DNA of 64,000 bases from Pogonophryne albipinna (Eukaryota; Chordata; Actinopteri; Perciformes; Artedidraconidae). The stretch lies in contig CM053262.1 in the NCBI GenBank assembly GCA_028583405.1, forward strand, positions 21,341,506 to 21,405,505. The letters run 5' to 3'. The notes under the pieces are model-generated. The model had not been told where the DNA came from and searched no databases. It saw only the letters and a program-made list of their open reading frames with translations. Position numbers and translations under genes: made by a program. Position 1 is the stretch's first letter. Each line of letters opens with the position of its first letter. Shown piece by piece: positions 19,482-31,583 of this stretch.

Positions 19482-22400
19482 TTACTGTTTATTTCTATTG
19501 CGCTCCTGGCGAGAGAAAGAAAGCAGAAAGAGATGGTCAGTGGATGGCATCAGAACAACAGTAAACAAACATACGCAGATATTAGTGCAGGATAATACAA
19601 GTTCAGGGCCCAAATGTCCCTATAATTCAGGTCAGAGATTAGGAGAGGTTTAGCATGTTAGCTACCTAGTACATGTTTGTGGGGTCTCATGTAGACCATG
19701 TGTGAAAATAATAATGACATTTGTATTGTGGCCCTATCAGAATTCACTTAGTTTGTTCTATACTGTCAGTTACAGATGCCTTTAATGTCCTCAAATAGCT
19801 CAGGGGCATTGAACACATCTGACATCCAAGAGCCTATAAGAAGGCGATATTTCATTAATTTGTTATAATAGATGTAATGCCTTTGTTGTGTCCATATGCT
19901 TCTTGCTGATCCCCAAATCTCAATTATTACTTCAATGCTTTAATTTTGAGTAAATGTGGTCTGGCACTTGTTTTTATCTATTACACCTTTAGATTAATGT
20001 TAGGTTGACGGCATCTGTCATTCATGCACTGATGTTGCAAGTAATGCACTAATCAATCACTGAAGTAAGGACACTTGTCAAACTGAGTGAGACACTAGGG
20101 AAGTATGCGCTACAAGAAGGAAGGAATTTGGTAGGATTAAAGTATGTACTAAAAATGTTTGGATATGTTTACACTCAACGAAATATAAGTTATCACAGCC
20201 CGACTCGAATATCAAATATTCAAGGTAGTGTTATGGATTACAATTAAGTAGGAATACAGAGTCCTTTGAGGAGTGGGTGTCCATGTCAGTGGTCTGGGGA
20301 AATCCCCGTGAGACCACTGCACTGTAACTCTATCTCCATAATGGCCGCCCACCCTGGGGACAGCAGACAGCATGAGCTTCTATTTCAGAGGAGGAAAAGC
20401 ACTAACCTCTTAGCATTAATGACCAAATTAGATATGCTAATAAAATCCTGCAGCAACATTTTGATCCAAAGCCATCTTTAAGGATAACACTAAGGGGAGG
20501 GGTTGTTATGGTGCAGGTAGCTTGACACCTCTCAAAGTTGGGGAAGGACAGGCCAAACAACAGAGAACAATTAACCTTGTCAGAGGAGGCGAGGGTGAGC
20601 CTCCGCCCGGCCTCCTATCCTGTCATGTAGGAGGTCAGGGCTACAAAAGCAGCACAGCGCCACGCCTGCACAGCGCAGGATGAAACAGGCGTTCTACTGA
20701 CAGGTTGTTTTCAGAAGCCTGAAAACACTGACTTGAAATATTTATGAGAAAGTAACCCAGCGCATATTAACAAGGTCAGCAGAGAAGAGTCAATACAGCA
20801 TCAATGGAGCACCAGCAGTGGGGGAGTGGGAGAAAAAGAAGGGAGGGGGTCGTGGGGGTTTTCTAAACGCAATCAGATTAGCATACTGGTGAATCTAGGA
20901 ATGGCTGCTGCAGAATAGCTAGCATGTTGTTCTCTCCTCGGCTGCCGTTCCTCCACAGCCTCCCACGGAGCATTTACCACTTAGCCTAACATTTGTGGTG
21001 CACCACTGTTATTACCACTGGGACATATTTCAGGTTCCCCACTGGGTGAGCCTTTCACAACTATTTGCACGGACAAATGTGATCATTTTTACCATGTATT
21101 ATGCTGTGAATCATTTCTTTTTAAGGTTGAACGTTTTGTACATCCGAGGCAAACTGTTCCAACTCTGAGGCACATGGCAGCCAGTTTGCAGGCCCAGGGC
21201 TTATGTTGTTAAAGACTAATAAAGCAAGAGGAGCCTGTGGCGAGCAGGGAGGCTCAGCCTTCAAAGAGAGATCAGAGCCTTCATCTGCCTTTGTCTGAGA
21301 GAAGGAATGCCAGGAATGTGGGCTATTTCAGGAAACCTCTATGCATCTAACTCCACTTCACCGCAATCTCCACAGCACAAGATGGCTGATGGGGATTCAG
21401 GCTTTCCTGAATCTGCCGATGAGTAATGGTGGCATGTCAATTCACTAACAGGCCTCTAGGAACTTCCCTTAACACCAGACTGCTCGCTCAGCCACAGGAT
21501 GTTACAGCCTCTGCCGAGGAGCAGGTGGAACGAGATCAGCTGATTATAGCCTGGAGCAGTGACTCAGGGAAAGTTTCCTCCATTTAAAAGAAAGGCTAAC
21601 TGTACTGAACTCTCACATGCATACCAGCAAGCTATTTACAGATCTATTCATGTTTATGTATCTCTCACCTTCCTCAAAGCCTCCTCCTCTTCCTGACGTT
21701 TCTCGTAATGTGCAAAGTCATCAAAGATTGAGGTGGTATGCTTGAAAGTGGCGATAATTTTAAGCACTTGTTTGGCCTTCTCCAGAGGCACTTCCTGAGT
21801 GTCCCTGGAGTTGGTCACCGGCTTGTTGTCATTGTTCTCCAGCCGGATGTGTCGCAGCTGGTTGTTGGGCACGTCTTTGATGAACGCCCACTTCACCTCG
21901 AACTTGCCCTTCCACTTGTCCTGAGACCAGACGCCCGCGTAGGCATTGTAGTCCACCGGGGAGCGCATCTCGGCCACGCCGCAGAAGTGCCCGCTGCCGT
22001 TGACGCTGAACAACAGGTACAGGGGGCCCTTGTTGCCCAGCGAGCGGTAGGCACCGTCCAGACGCTTGTTGCCATGTTCTGTGCTGCACCAGATGGAGTA
22101 CTTGATGGAGCGGTGGATGTCGTCTTCAGAATAGCTCTTGATAATGAAAACGCGCCCGTTTTTCAAGCTCCAGTCAAAGTCTTTGGGGTTGTAGTTGTTG
22201 AGGGCGCGCAGCTTCTCCAGCACGGGGTGCACCTCACCGGAGCAGGGGGAGGCATTCAGGGGGACTCCCCCAACCATACCGAAGCCCTCACCACGGTTCC
22301 TGGGAGCCACCCAGCGGTTGGGGGGTGGACCGGGCTGCTGGGGCTGCTGCTGATGGAGGGGCTGTGGGGGGCCAGGTTGAGAGGAGAGGTGCATGTGAGG

Positions 22401-24628
22401 GGGGCCAGGGGGCATATGCTGGGGGTGCTGGGGGGACTGGAGAGAGTGCAGCTGGAAGGGCTGGTGTTGATGTTGGTGTTGGGGCTGGTGTTGATGTTGG
22501 TGTTGGGGCTGGTGTTGATGATGTTGTTGTTGATGATGTTGTTGTTGTTGGTGATGTTGTTGGTGATGTTGATGTTGTTGGTGATGTTGTTGATGTTGGT
22601 GATGGTGTTGGGGCTGAGGGGGCAACGGGTTCTGCAGCAAGGGCTGGGGCTGAGCTAGGAGAGGCTGCTGCATCATGGGCTGCGGGGGCATCATATTCTG
22701 AGCTAAGGGGGGCTTGTTCATTGAGCCCTTATCGTCCCAAGTACCAATGTTCATATTGTGCTTTATGGGGGGCGGGGGAATGGCGCCTCCTCCCATCCCC
22801 ATGTTGGCTTTGGGTTTGACCTTCGGCTGCGGCTTGGCCGGCTTCTTGGCGATGGCCGCCCAGGAGGCAGGTTTCGGGGCGGAGGAGCTCACAGGCGGAG
22901 GGAGGCTATTGGCTGCCATGCTGCTCATACCTGCTGTGCCCAGTGGGGAGCCTACGGTTTTGGTGACAGCTGCCACCATGTCCGTACCCAGTTTCAAGCC
23001 TGTCATACCTTGCTCAATGCTGTTCAGCATCGGGACTTTACTCAGCTGGGTGTCGCTTCCAAAGCCCGCCTGTCCGTCCGTGATGGCCCGACCCAGAGAG
23101 CTGGGGGCGTAACCGTAGCTGTTACTGTAGACCGAGCTCTGGGTGGACTGGCCCTGAGAGACACTGGTTCCCCAGGTGGAAAAGTCTGCATTTCCAGGGA
23201 AGAAGTTGAAGCCATGCTGGCCCAGGAAGGGGGGGGTGTTCCCCAGGGCACCGGGCTGGCTAAACACACCGTCAGGGAGGAAGTGAGGCTCGCCATTGCT
23301 CATCTGTCCATAGGTGGTCAGGTAGGGCATAGGGGGGTCTCCTGCTGTGGACCAGGCGGCCTCTCCCAGAGAGTAAGGGAAACCAATGGATGGAGCATAG
23401 TAGCTGGGCATGTAGGGGTCAGACATTGGTTGGTAGCTGTTATTCTGTGAGGGATAGGGAGACAGGCAGGTAATGTACTAAACATGATGAGAGAAAAACA
23501 ATAAAATCATCTAGTAATTAAACATGATGACATGCTATGCACAGTAAATATGGATTGTGAGTTAAGGTATAGAAACATGTTTCATCTTTAGAGACACACA
23601 AGAAAATCTAAAAGGGAATAGAGTTATTTTTAATGTGTGTGATGGCTGAAATGTGCAGCTAATTAGTCCATAATATATTCTAGGTATAGTATAAAGTGAC
23701 ATAAAATATAGGTTATATTCTGGCCACCTACTAGTGACAGATGTATGGTATGTATAGATCATATAAAGGTTTATTTTAGGACATTACCTGATTTGTCTGG
23801 CCGCCTAGATAAGGCTCAAAGTCATCATCGTTGACTCCATCCTTTTGATGCATTGATCCGTTTTGCACTAAGGATGGAAAAAGAGGATGGTAATTCATCA
23901 AATGTGTGCTGCATGTGAGATATTTCAAGATGTCAATTAATTATGCTGGTATAATCCAAAATAAGACTAGATCTCAGTGTTGTGTAACATCAAAATAAAT
24001 GCAGAATTAGGGATCACTGCCAACATACATCAGCTGCAGTTTAGGCTACATTTCCAAAGCAGAATCACTCAGTATGCAGATAGCATGTTAGCTCATTTCC
24101 ATGAAAACAGTCGCCCTATGAAGTAGAATTTATAAATGAGGGCTCGTGCACCATTTTACCACCCGTGTTAAAAGCCTTACCTTTATTTCCTTGTCCTTTG
24201 GGTCTCTGAAATAATGGGCAGCACAGGAAAAAGAGATCAGATCACGACAGGAAACAAGAAGCACACACAGATAACAGGCTGTTTCCTACATGCATAAATA
24301 CATTGGATTGTCTTCTCCTCGGGCTAAAACCCATCAGCTGCACATTTACAGGTTGCTTCGCGTTTATTGACCGGATATCAAACGCTGTGTGACATCCAGG
24401 AACTAAACGGTGCCGCATTGGCAACCGGTTACAGCTAGAGTTGGTTGGCAATACAGTCGGCCTACATTACAGCTAATAGCCACCACATATCAAAGACTTT
24501 GCAGCCTGTTTGATCCGGCGTGCCAAATCAGATCAAACTGTGCGCAAAGTTTCATTCCCCCGCACGGCTATTTTGTAGCCGCTTTAGGGTGTCAATACAC
24601 TAACCTGATCGACTGTGGTCGCAGACAT
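19482..24628 (-). CDS. ythdf3: YTH domain-containing family protein 3 (m6A RNA reader)
   Basis: Cytoplasmic reader that binds N6-methyladenosine in mRNA and affects translation and decay. Five coding exons on the minus strand: 24628-24605 (MSATTVDQ), 24205-24181 (25-nt microexon), 23867-23788, 23444-21669 and 19505-19482 (ERNRNKQ, stop). All junctions are GT-AG and phases close to 642 aa (human YTHDF3 about 585). The N-terminal low-complexity region opens with [20 protein letters not shown] from residue 50; a Gln/His-only tract lies at about 320-373. The YTH domain spans about 460-610, with aromatic-cage Trp495, Trp549 and Trp554 spaced as in the family. The start, the [20 protein letters not shown] segment and the C-terminus fit YTHDF3 better than YTHDF1 or YTHDF2. 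The gene lies head-to-head with abhd10, 1.2 kb apart. The extra length relative to human comes mostly from the Gln/His tract. Confidence 0.97.
19506..21668 (-). other. ythdf3: ythdf3 intron 4
   Basis: The intron separates the main exon from the tiny last coding exon. The donor after the ALRK codons reads GTGAGAG and the acceptor reads ctctcgccag. Reading through the donor would add only three codons before a stop. No repeat or gene is recognised inside. Confidence 0.85.
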
Positions 24629-24960
24629 CCTCCAGGAACCGAAACTGATAGCTGTGTGTGAGACTGTCCACGGCTTCTTCCCCCCTGCCTCTCTCTGCAC
24701 TTCGGTGCTTTCCTGGCTCGTCTCTCCGGCTGTCCAATCACTCTCTCGCGGCTACAATGTTCCGTTTTCCTCCGGCGCGTCTGCTTCTTACAATCGGCGA
24801 CTCTGCTGGGTCTGTGTGGGGTAAAGCGTCAGGTTATAAGGTGCGATCCTGCCACAGATCGGGGTTTAGCAGTCAATCTGAAACTGCCTAGTGTCTTACC
24901 ATTTTCCACAATGGCGGATAGGCTTTTTACTCCCGCTTCCGTTCCGTTCCGCTGCTCCGT
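24629..24960 (-). promoter_or_regulatory. ythdf3: ythdf3 5' UTR and promoter region
   Basis: GC-richer, CpG-containing sequence upstream of the ATG. It contains a YY1-like motif (ccacaatggcgg, 24907-24918) and repeated ETS-like GGAAC/GGAAG boxes on the minus strand (about 24930-24952). There is no TATA box, consistent with a housekeeping promoter. The transcription start itself is not visible. Confidence 0.5.
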
Positions 24961-25800
24961 GACCTTCCGCCTGTGACGCTCTGAGTCATGTTACACACTT
25001 ACACTTCACATGACAGTCACAGACAACAAGTTCCCTGCTGCAACTAGGCCTACATTATATTTTATATTTTGTATTATCCTATACAAATAGTCACCCCTGT
25101 AGTGGGTATCCTCTCTTAACTCAGCCACTAGGCTACATGCCACTAATGCATGGACTCCTGAATCCCCATGTGAATAAAGCTAAATAAATAGGCTGCAAAA
25201 TATGATGCATGAAAAAATGTACTACATTTTTTTCATTTTCTGCTGCTTTTTACTTATATTCCCCTTAATTTTAAAGGAAAAATATTGAAGATATTTTTAT
25301 TTTATTATCAAAACCTATTATTATTTTTTACAACAAGATGTTTAAATTACCCCTAGACAAATTAGCCCCACTTCCACGAACTAAAACTGCAACAAATATT
25401 ACCCTTATACATGAATGCATCATAATTACTTATCTAATAATATCACATAGGCCTCAATACAAACTCACAGTAGCCATTTTGAATGCAAGACTTCTGCAAC
25501 AGATTTCTACAGTGCAGTATTTCTACTGTTGAATAAGTGAAGGATGTGAACAAATACTTCACTGTCTCTCAAATTGCAAATATAAAACAGACTATTAAAG
25601 AATAACTAAGTAAAATAAATATATTGAACTCTAAATTATATAATTCTAAAATATCAAACCTATAAAAATAACATTGACGGGGACCTTTTATTATGAAATA
25701 AGTACTTTTTCTTTTGATACTATTTTTGTAATTACTGTACTCTGCTGTAATGGACTACAACTGTTGTGCTACGCGAGTAAACGAGAGTCACTAGCTCTAG
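24961..25800. other. intergenic spacer between ythdf3 and abhd10
   Basis: AT-rich sequence between two divergently transcribed genes. No exon or clear repeat is recognised. Confidence 0.6.
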
Positions 25801-25810
25801 TCTCGCGATA
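25801..25810 (+). promoter_or_regulatory. abhd10: TCTCGCGA-type core promoter motif of abhd10
   Basis: It reads TCTCGCGATA, one base from the TCTCGCGAGA palindrome found in many TATA-less vertebrate promoters. It lies 26 bp before the abhd10 start codon in a CpG-containing context. Promoter role is inferred from motif and position. Confidence 0.45.
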
Positions 25811-25835
25811 TTTCCCCAGTGGGTCGCGGAGCAGT

Positions 25836-28800
25836 ATGGCAGCCGTCGCGCTGAGGTCCTGCCGCAGAGGACTTTCACAGATTTTAAGTAATGGAGGCCC
25901 TGCTGCTTTGTCTTCACAGCGTCTCGAAGGTCTGTTCAAGTCTCCACTTTAGGCACAATTAATTTCACAACGTTTAAATTATATATAAGGGCATTTAAAC
26001 ACAGACGAGGGGGTGTGGCTCACACAGACTGCGTCGTCTTAAAAATGTAGGACATGTAAACTGTGCTGTTTTAGCGCTTGCGATTGTTTTTGCAACATGT
26101 CCTTTGATGTAAGTTGTATTTGTAACCTATTTTTACATTCATTGGTGAATTGGTTGAATATCTACCCGCATTATTGGTGTCCTTGGTGGTCGATATGAAA
26201 AGAATGACCACGCTGTTTTTCTATTATCCATGTGCGGGTTTCTAGTTCGCGTCAAAAGAAGCCTTATCTTATAAAATGGGGTGGGCAGAACTTGTACTTT
26301 AGTAAAAGTACCAGAGTGTAGGAATACTCTTTTACAAGTAAAAGTCCAGCATACGAAAAAAGGCCGATTTCAGACTAACATATGGTATGTTTTATAATTA
26401 TCGATCATTAAAGTGTTATCAAAGCTGGTAATGGTGCAGCTAGTTTTAATGACTTTGTATGTATGTATCTGATTTAAGAGTTGATTATATTTCACATCAT
26501 TAATCCAAATCTGTAAAGTAACTTAAGGTATTAAATACATGTAGTGAAGTAAAAGTACACCATTTAACTCTGAACTGTGGTGGAGTAGAAGTAGACATTT
26601 GCATAACATTGAAATACTCAAGTAAAGTACAAGTATCTCAATATTGTACTTCAGTACAGTACTTTAGTAAATGTACTTAGTTACTTTACACCACTGTGGG
26701 TGTGACAATGTGTTCAGCAAAGTTGTATTTCTAATTTAGCTACTTGGCTAATGTGCAACATTTACATAACATGTTTTTCCATATCAATACACCTCTGCTC
26801 TGTGCCCACCAGGAGTCCGGAGACACAAGTCCACAGTCCAGTATGCCTCCCGACCAGACCTTCCCAAGCTGGCCTACAGGAGGGTGAAGGGGAAGAGCCC
26901 CGGGGTGCTCTTCCTCCCGGGATATGCATCCAACATGAATGGGCAGAAAGCCGAGGCACTGGAGGAGTTCTGTAGGTCACTAGGCCACTCATACCTTAGG
27001 TAAGTCCTCAAAACACCACGGAAGAGGGAGCATACAGTAAAGTACCACATTGATCAGTTCAAACAGACATACCGTATACATACATACAGTGTTGGTTGTG
27101 GATATCGTATGTGTAAAAACCTACAAAACAATCCAACTTTTCTTCTCAGCAATCATACTTGATTCATGTAGTATTTTGTGTAGTTTATTATTTTACTCAT
27201 TATAGATATACCAAAGATGTATACAGAGCTAAGCTATAACATACATGAAGTGGAGAAGATGCATACATTCACCACACACCCGAGGTGTATTAATAGGAGC
27301 AAAAGGTACTTTTCTGTGAGAAAATACATGCTTACTATATCATTAAGATACCATACATGTAGTGGCGTTATGAGACAAAGAAACAGCAGAAAAGTTGACA
27401 AAGTAAATAATAATTACAAGGAGCATGATGCCCCAACACAAGAGTATATATCAAATAATTTTCTGTGTATTTGGTTATGAAGAGAGGGGTTTGCCAAATG
27501 CCTTTTAAATGTAACAGAGTTACAACAAGCAGTGATGTGTTTCATCTAGTTCCTATAGGAGTGCATTCAAATGATGAAACAACTGGAAATGTGTATCGAC
27601 TCCAAAACTCACAATGAATCGTGTAAATCAAACTTATGTTTAATTTTCTCAATTTTAAATGACTCCTTCACTTGTTTAACATATTTTAAAATACCATTAC
27701 ACACCTCTCCTTATCCTCCAGAGCAGGCATCCTCAAAGTCCGGGTCCGGACCGAACCACAACTGTCTCTGGACTCTGAGCAAATTATACTTTTCATATGT
27801 ATTATCTGTGTTATCTGCGAGACATCGCCACAACACAACGAGTCAAAATTCTCCGGTATGTCCACTGCAAACAGCGCTCTGCATGTACGACTGTTCCACT
27901 GTCTGTGTGTGTCTGTCGACGCATTGGTCCAATCACATTCAGCAACAGTCTGCGAATCAGAGGCACAGTAGGGCGGGTCTTCGCGGAATGCGGGTGGGAA
28001 AAATGCCTGTGTCGTCTCTTTCAACCTGTCTGAGTCAGAGCGAGAGTTTAAAAATTTTTTTAAAAAATCAGAGCGAGAGTTAACAGCTCATCTAGTTGCA
28101 TCTGTACTGTAGCTAGTAGCCTATAGTTTCACCTACCGGGGTGGCAACTGCCACCCTAAAAATAGGCCTTGCCACCCCAGCTGCCACCCCAGTTGGCAGC
28201 TTTGTTTTGAAAGAAAAGTTGTGGCTCATCGGACATTTGAGAGAAAGTCTCTAATGTCCGAGTGCAAGTGAATGCAGCACAAGACGCACGTCTTGTAACC
28301 ACTCCCCCCGGCCCTGGCACTGTGCAAAACGAGAAGCATTCAGACTCAAGTACTGAAGGAATGAGGTATTTGCGGCTGTACTCAGCATTGAATCAAAACA
28401 CACTAAAGCTTTGATCTTAATAAGTTTGTGAGGCGTTTTGCTGAACAAAATGGCAATCGCCGCATTCAGCTGTAGACTTGATGCTCTGCTCACGGATGAG
28501 CATACAAAACTGTTACGATGATGACCTTGCCTTACGTGTGTGAATATATTTTGTTCTGTGTGGGGGTCTGCCCCCAAAAAACTGTTTTAAGTCCTGAGAA
28601 AGTCAAATAAGACGGTTTGTAAAACTACACTGCCCAGCCAAAAAAAAGTAACTACTTTGATTGAACTAGGCCAGTAGGTAAGGACTTTCCACTGGATAAC
28701 AACTGAAGTATAAAAGAATGTATGACTGAAGTGATGGAGACCATGTTGAAGGCAAACACAAAGAGGAAATAACAGGTCAAATCAAGCAAATCCCCCTCTC

Positions 28801-31583
28801 AGATTCCACAGCAACCAGAAGAACATAAATACTGGCTGGTGATTTGATTAATCAGCTTTGTGATGGAATAGGAAATGCACAGTGCATTTCCTTAGCTGTG
28901 GGTGAGTCCACTGACACCACTGACAATGCTCAGTTGCTGGTGTTTGTGAGTTTTTATGATGAGGCAAAGGGGGAGTTTGTTGAAGATGTGTTGGGCCTGA
29001 CGAACCTCAGTGGACACACAAGGGGGCAAGACATAAAGCAATAATGGGAATGCTGAATGAAAGAGGGTGCAGCTGCCTTTATTCATAACTGCAGCTCTTA
29101 CACTGCGACTCTGAGGGATCAAGCACAGACACAATAACAATGAAAACTGCTGCATACAGATTTTTGTTTTTGCAACCTCGTGTTAAGAATCTTGTTGCAA
29201 TTGTTGAAAGGTTTAAATGACCGTAATGAACGGACCTTTGTCTTATTGGAAAAAAAAATTGGACCTTTAACATTTGTATTTGAGTACCCCTGCTCCAGAG
29301 CCTCTATTCCTGAGGTGATTAGATATACGACATGTCTTCATCACACTGACTACTTCACAGCCTCATCCTATGTTTACTGCAGTATATAGCTGATTTACTG
29401 CACTCATAATGTCTAAAAGAAAAGTAAGCTTTCCCTGATCTGTCACGGCTTGCTTATGTTTTAGCCTCTGATACCCGTGTCCATGGTCTGCTCTATTTAT
29501 GTTTCCCAGGTTTGACTACACAGGACATGGGGCCTCGGAGGGGGTGCTATCAGAAGGAACCATCGGTACCTGGAAAAAAGACGTCCTCTACGTGTTGGAT
29601 GAGTTAGTAGAGGGGCCACAGGTAAATATTTCCTCTGGTCATGGCCGCTCGCACACACTGGGGGTTGCAGCCTAATACAGGAAGTTATATATGAGTCTGT
29701 TCCCATTTAGAACAGGTTTAATGTCTGGATACAGGCTCTCGGGAATAAGCACTGTTCTAGCTAAAAATGTATATAATTGACCAAGATTGGGCAAAATATA
29801 GGACTTGGAAAACATTGATTTTACTCAGTAAGGGTTGTTCAATATTCATGCATTAAATGGGACATATTATGCTAATATCTAGGTATCAGTGAAGCTCTAT
29901 ATACAGCTCTAAATACAGTTATCAGATTTTCTGGTTCTATTATTTATAGGTATGTGTTTGAGTAAAATTAACATTTTTATATTTTATTGGAAACACTACT
30001 GACAACATGTCTCTGTGTTGGAATTCAACAGACACGGGAATGTAATGGCTGCCATACATGTAGAGATTGAGATTTAAGAACAATTTGGAGCGGTCTCTTC
30101 ATTTTTTCCGCAGCTGTACGTCTAAGGCTTTTATCCAATCCATTTTATTTATATAGCACATTTAAAAACAACAGAGTTGAACAAAGTGCTGTACATCAAC
30201 AACTGTATAAAAACATAGCATAAATACATAAAAACAGACAGGACATGAAACAAATGTAATACACGAGACAATGAAACCAGATCAGAAGCCACTCTCCTAT
30301 ATGACGTAAAAACAATACAAAACACTAGTAAGGTAAAAAAAACAAAACATTTAACAGCACAAGTGTCACCTGGTCTGTACAGTAAAAGCCAGGTGAAATA
30401 AGTGGGCTTTTATTGTGAAAGAACCAGTCCTGGTGGTAGAAAGAGTAGTTAACGTGAAGCCAATAGGGAACCAATTGAAACCAGAGGGTCATTATTGTAC
30501 AGCCATGACATCGTGCAATCAACATATACTTCATAATCTAAATTCAAAATATTACCTTTAGCCACTTTATGTTGAGCACAGAGAAACTTCAGACACATTT
30601 GCAAACCAAACATTAGTACCAAACTCTGCACATGTACTATGCTGCACATTAAGGTTCAACCATCTAACTGAAGTAGCAATAAGAAAAAACTCATTTGAGT
30701 ATATGCGAAATGTAGTATTTTATAATTGAATTTCCTATATTACAAATCTCCTCCTGCACTTAACAAATGACGAAAATGAGTTTTGTTACAGAACCAATTA
30801 ACCAGACAGACAGCAAAATCAATAATAGTATTGGCACTATTACAAATGATTACATCCTCTTTCTCTAGTATACACTGTATGTTCCACTATGCCTCCAGAA
30901 GATGGCGCTGTGTAGCAACAATTGTTGTATCATGAGTCTCCCACTGCCGAGATTACGCTGCACAAATCTACTGATGGAGTGTTATCAATTAATTGACTAT
31001 TTTTGCTTTCTTGTAGATAATGGTGGGCTCCAGTTTAGGGGGTTGGTTGATGCTGCTGGCAGCCATTGCAAGACCGGAGAAGACTGCAGCTCTGGTGGGC
31101 ATCTCCACGGCCGCCGACCACATCGTCACTGTGTACAACTCTCTTTCTCTGGAGGTAGGGTCAGATAACATCATCACATATATCATGTTCTGTTTGAAAA
31201 TCTAAATGTTTTCCTGAGTTGGATTTTGTTTGACTGCGCAGGCACGCAAGGTGTTTGAGGAGAAGGGGGCGTGGACTCTGCCCACCAAGCACCCGGAGGA
31301 GGGTTTGTACGACTTTAACATGGACTTTCTGAAAGAGGCAGAAAATCACTGTGTTCTCCAGAGTCCCATCCCCATCACCTGTCCTGTGCGGCTCATCCAC
31401 GGGCTGAAGGACGAGGACGTGCCCTGGCACATCTCCATGCAGGTGGCCGAACGCATCCTCAGCGCCGATGTCGATGTCATCCTGCGGCGACAAGGCCAGC
31501 ACCGCATGTCCGAGAGGGACGACATCAAGCTCATGGTCTACACCATCGATGACCTCATAGACAAGCTGACCACCATGGTCTGA
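25836..31583 (+). CDS. abhd10: ABHD10, mitochondrial alpha/beta hydrolase (depalmitoylase / acyl-glucuronide esterase)
   Basis: Mitochondrial serine hydrolase; the mammalian protein removes S-palmitoyl groups from proteins such as PRDX5 and cleaves acyl glucuronides. Five exons: 25836-25929, 26813-26999, 29510-29621, 31017-31154 and 31242-31583, all GT-AG, giving 290 aa (human 306). The Arg-rich, acid-poor N-terminus (MAAVALRSCRRGLSQ) fits a mitochondrial presequence. Landmarks are RPDLPKLAYRR near the mature start, GKSPGVLFLPGY, the nucleophile elbow GSSLGG with Ser137, the acid region HGLKDEDVPWH (Asp234 or Asp236) and catalytic His264 in QGQHRM. The human protein has Ser-Asp before this His; here Gly-Gln replaces them. 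Intron 2 holds a decayed hAT transposon and intron 3 further repeats. The downstream neighbour tagln3 matches mammalian order. Confidence 0.97.
26280..26696. repeat. interspersed element, family A ('AAAAGTAC' repeat), copy 1
   Basis: It starts near gggtgggcagaacttgtac and ends TTTACACCACTG. Inside it has repeated tacttaagtaaaagtac-like phrases and the core gatcattaaagtgttatcaa...ggtgcagctag shared with copies at 32917-33595 and 41263-41718. CAGTGGTG-type ends suggest a hAT-like non-autonomous element, but this is inference. Located in abhd10 intron 1. Confidence 0.65.
27716..29300. mobile_element. decayed hAT transposon with 8-bp target duplication
   Basis: The element proper is 27724-29292 (1,569 bp) in abhd10 intron 2. 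The left terminus is CAGGCATCCTCAAAG; the right terminus, reverse complemented, is CAGGGGTACTCAAAT. The same octamer CTCCAGAG flanks it at 27716-27723 and 29293-29300, the 8-bp target duplication expected of hAT elements. The interior has one recognisable transposase fragment at about 28832-29043 and is otherwise broken by stops. The short length indicates an internally deleted, inactive copy. Confidence 0.88.
28844..29043 (+). pseudogene. hAT transposase fragment (ZBED/GTF2IRD2-like)
   Basis: A frame of about 66 codons reads QCISLAVGESTDTTDNAQLL followed by VFVSFYDEAKGEFVEDVLGL. This resembles the catalytic-region segment 'S.A.DESTD..D.AQL.VFVR..' of Charlie-type hAT transposases and of domesticated GTF2IRD2. 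The motif DEST is GEST here, so the usual Asp is lost. A stop follows at 29042 and no long frame extends either way. It lies inside the TIR-bounded element and is dead. Confidence 0.75.
29853..30060. repeat. probable family B element fragment, left end
   Basis: 'ttaaatgggacatattatgc' at the left matches the family B terminus. The following sequence (cagctctaaatacagttatc...) reads like the interior of such fish elements. The right end is not found, so the boundary is approximate. Confidence 0.4.
30128..30330. repeat. probable LINE (L2-like) 3' fragment
   Basis: It contains 'attttatttatatagcacat' then 'ttgaacaaagtgctgtacat', phrases typical of abundant fish L2-like LINE tails. The remainder is A-rich and degenerate. 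No coding part is present. Located in abhd10 intron 3. Confidence 0.5.

Noticed and set aside
21738..23450. Long plus-strand open frames (up to 306 codons) opposite ythdf3
   Set aside because: They mirror the GC-rich ythdf3 coding exon and its Q/H repeat in other frames, with low-complexity Val/Leu/Met or Gly/Val composition, no family resemblance and no splice signals of their own.
19482..24628. Identity as YTHDF1 or YTHDF2
   Set aside because: The N-terminus ([16 protein letters not shown]), the segments around residues 50-150 and the terminal ERNRNKQ fit YTHDF3 better than either paralogue.
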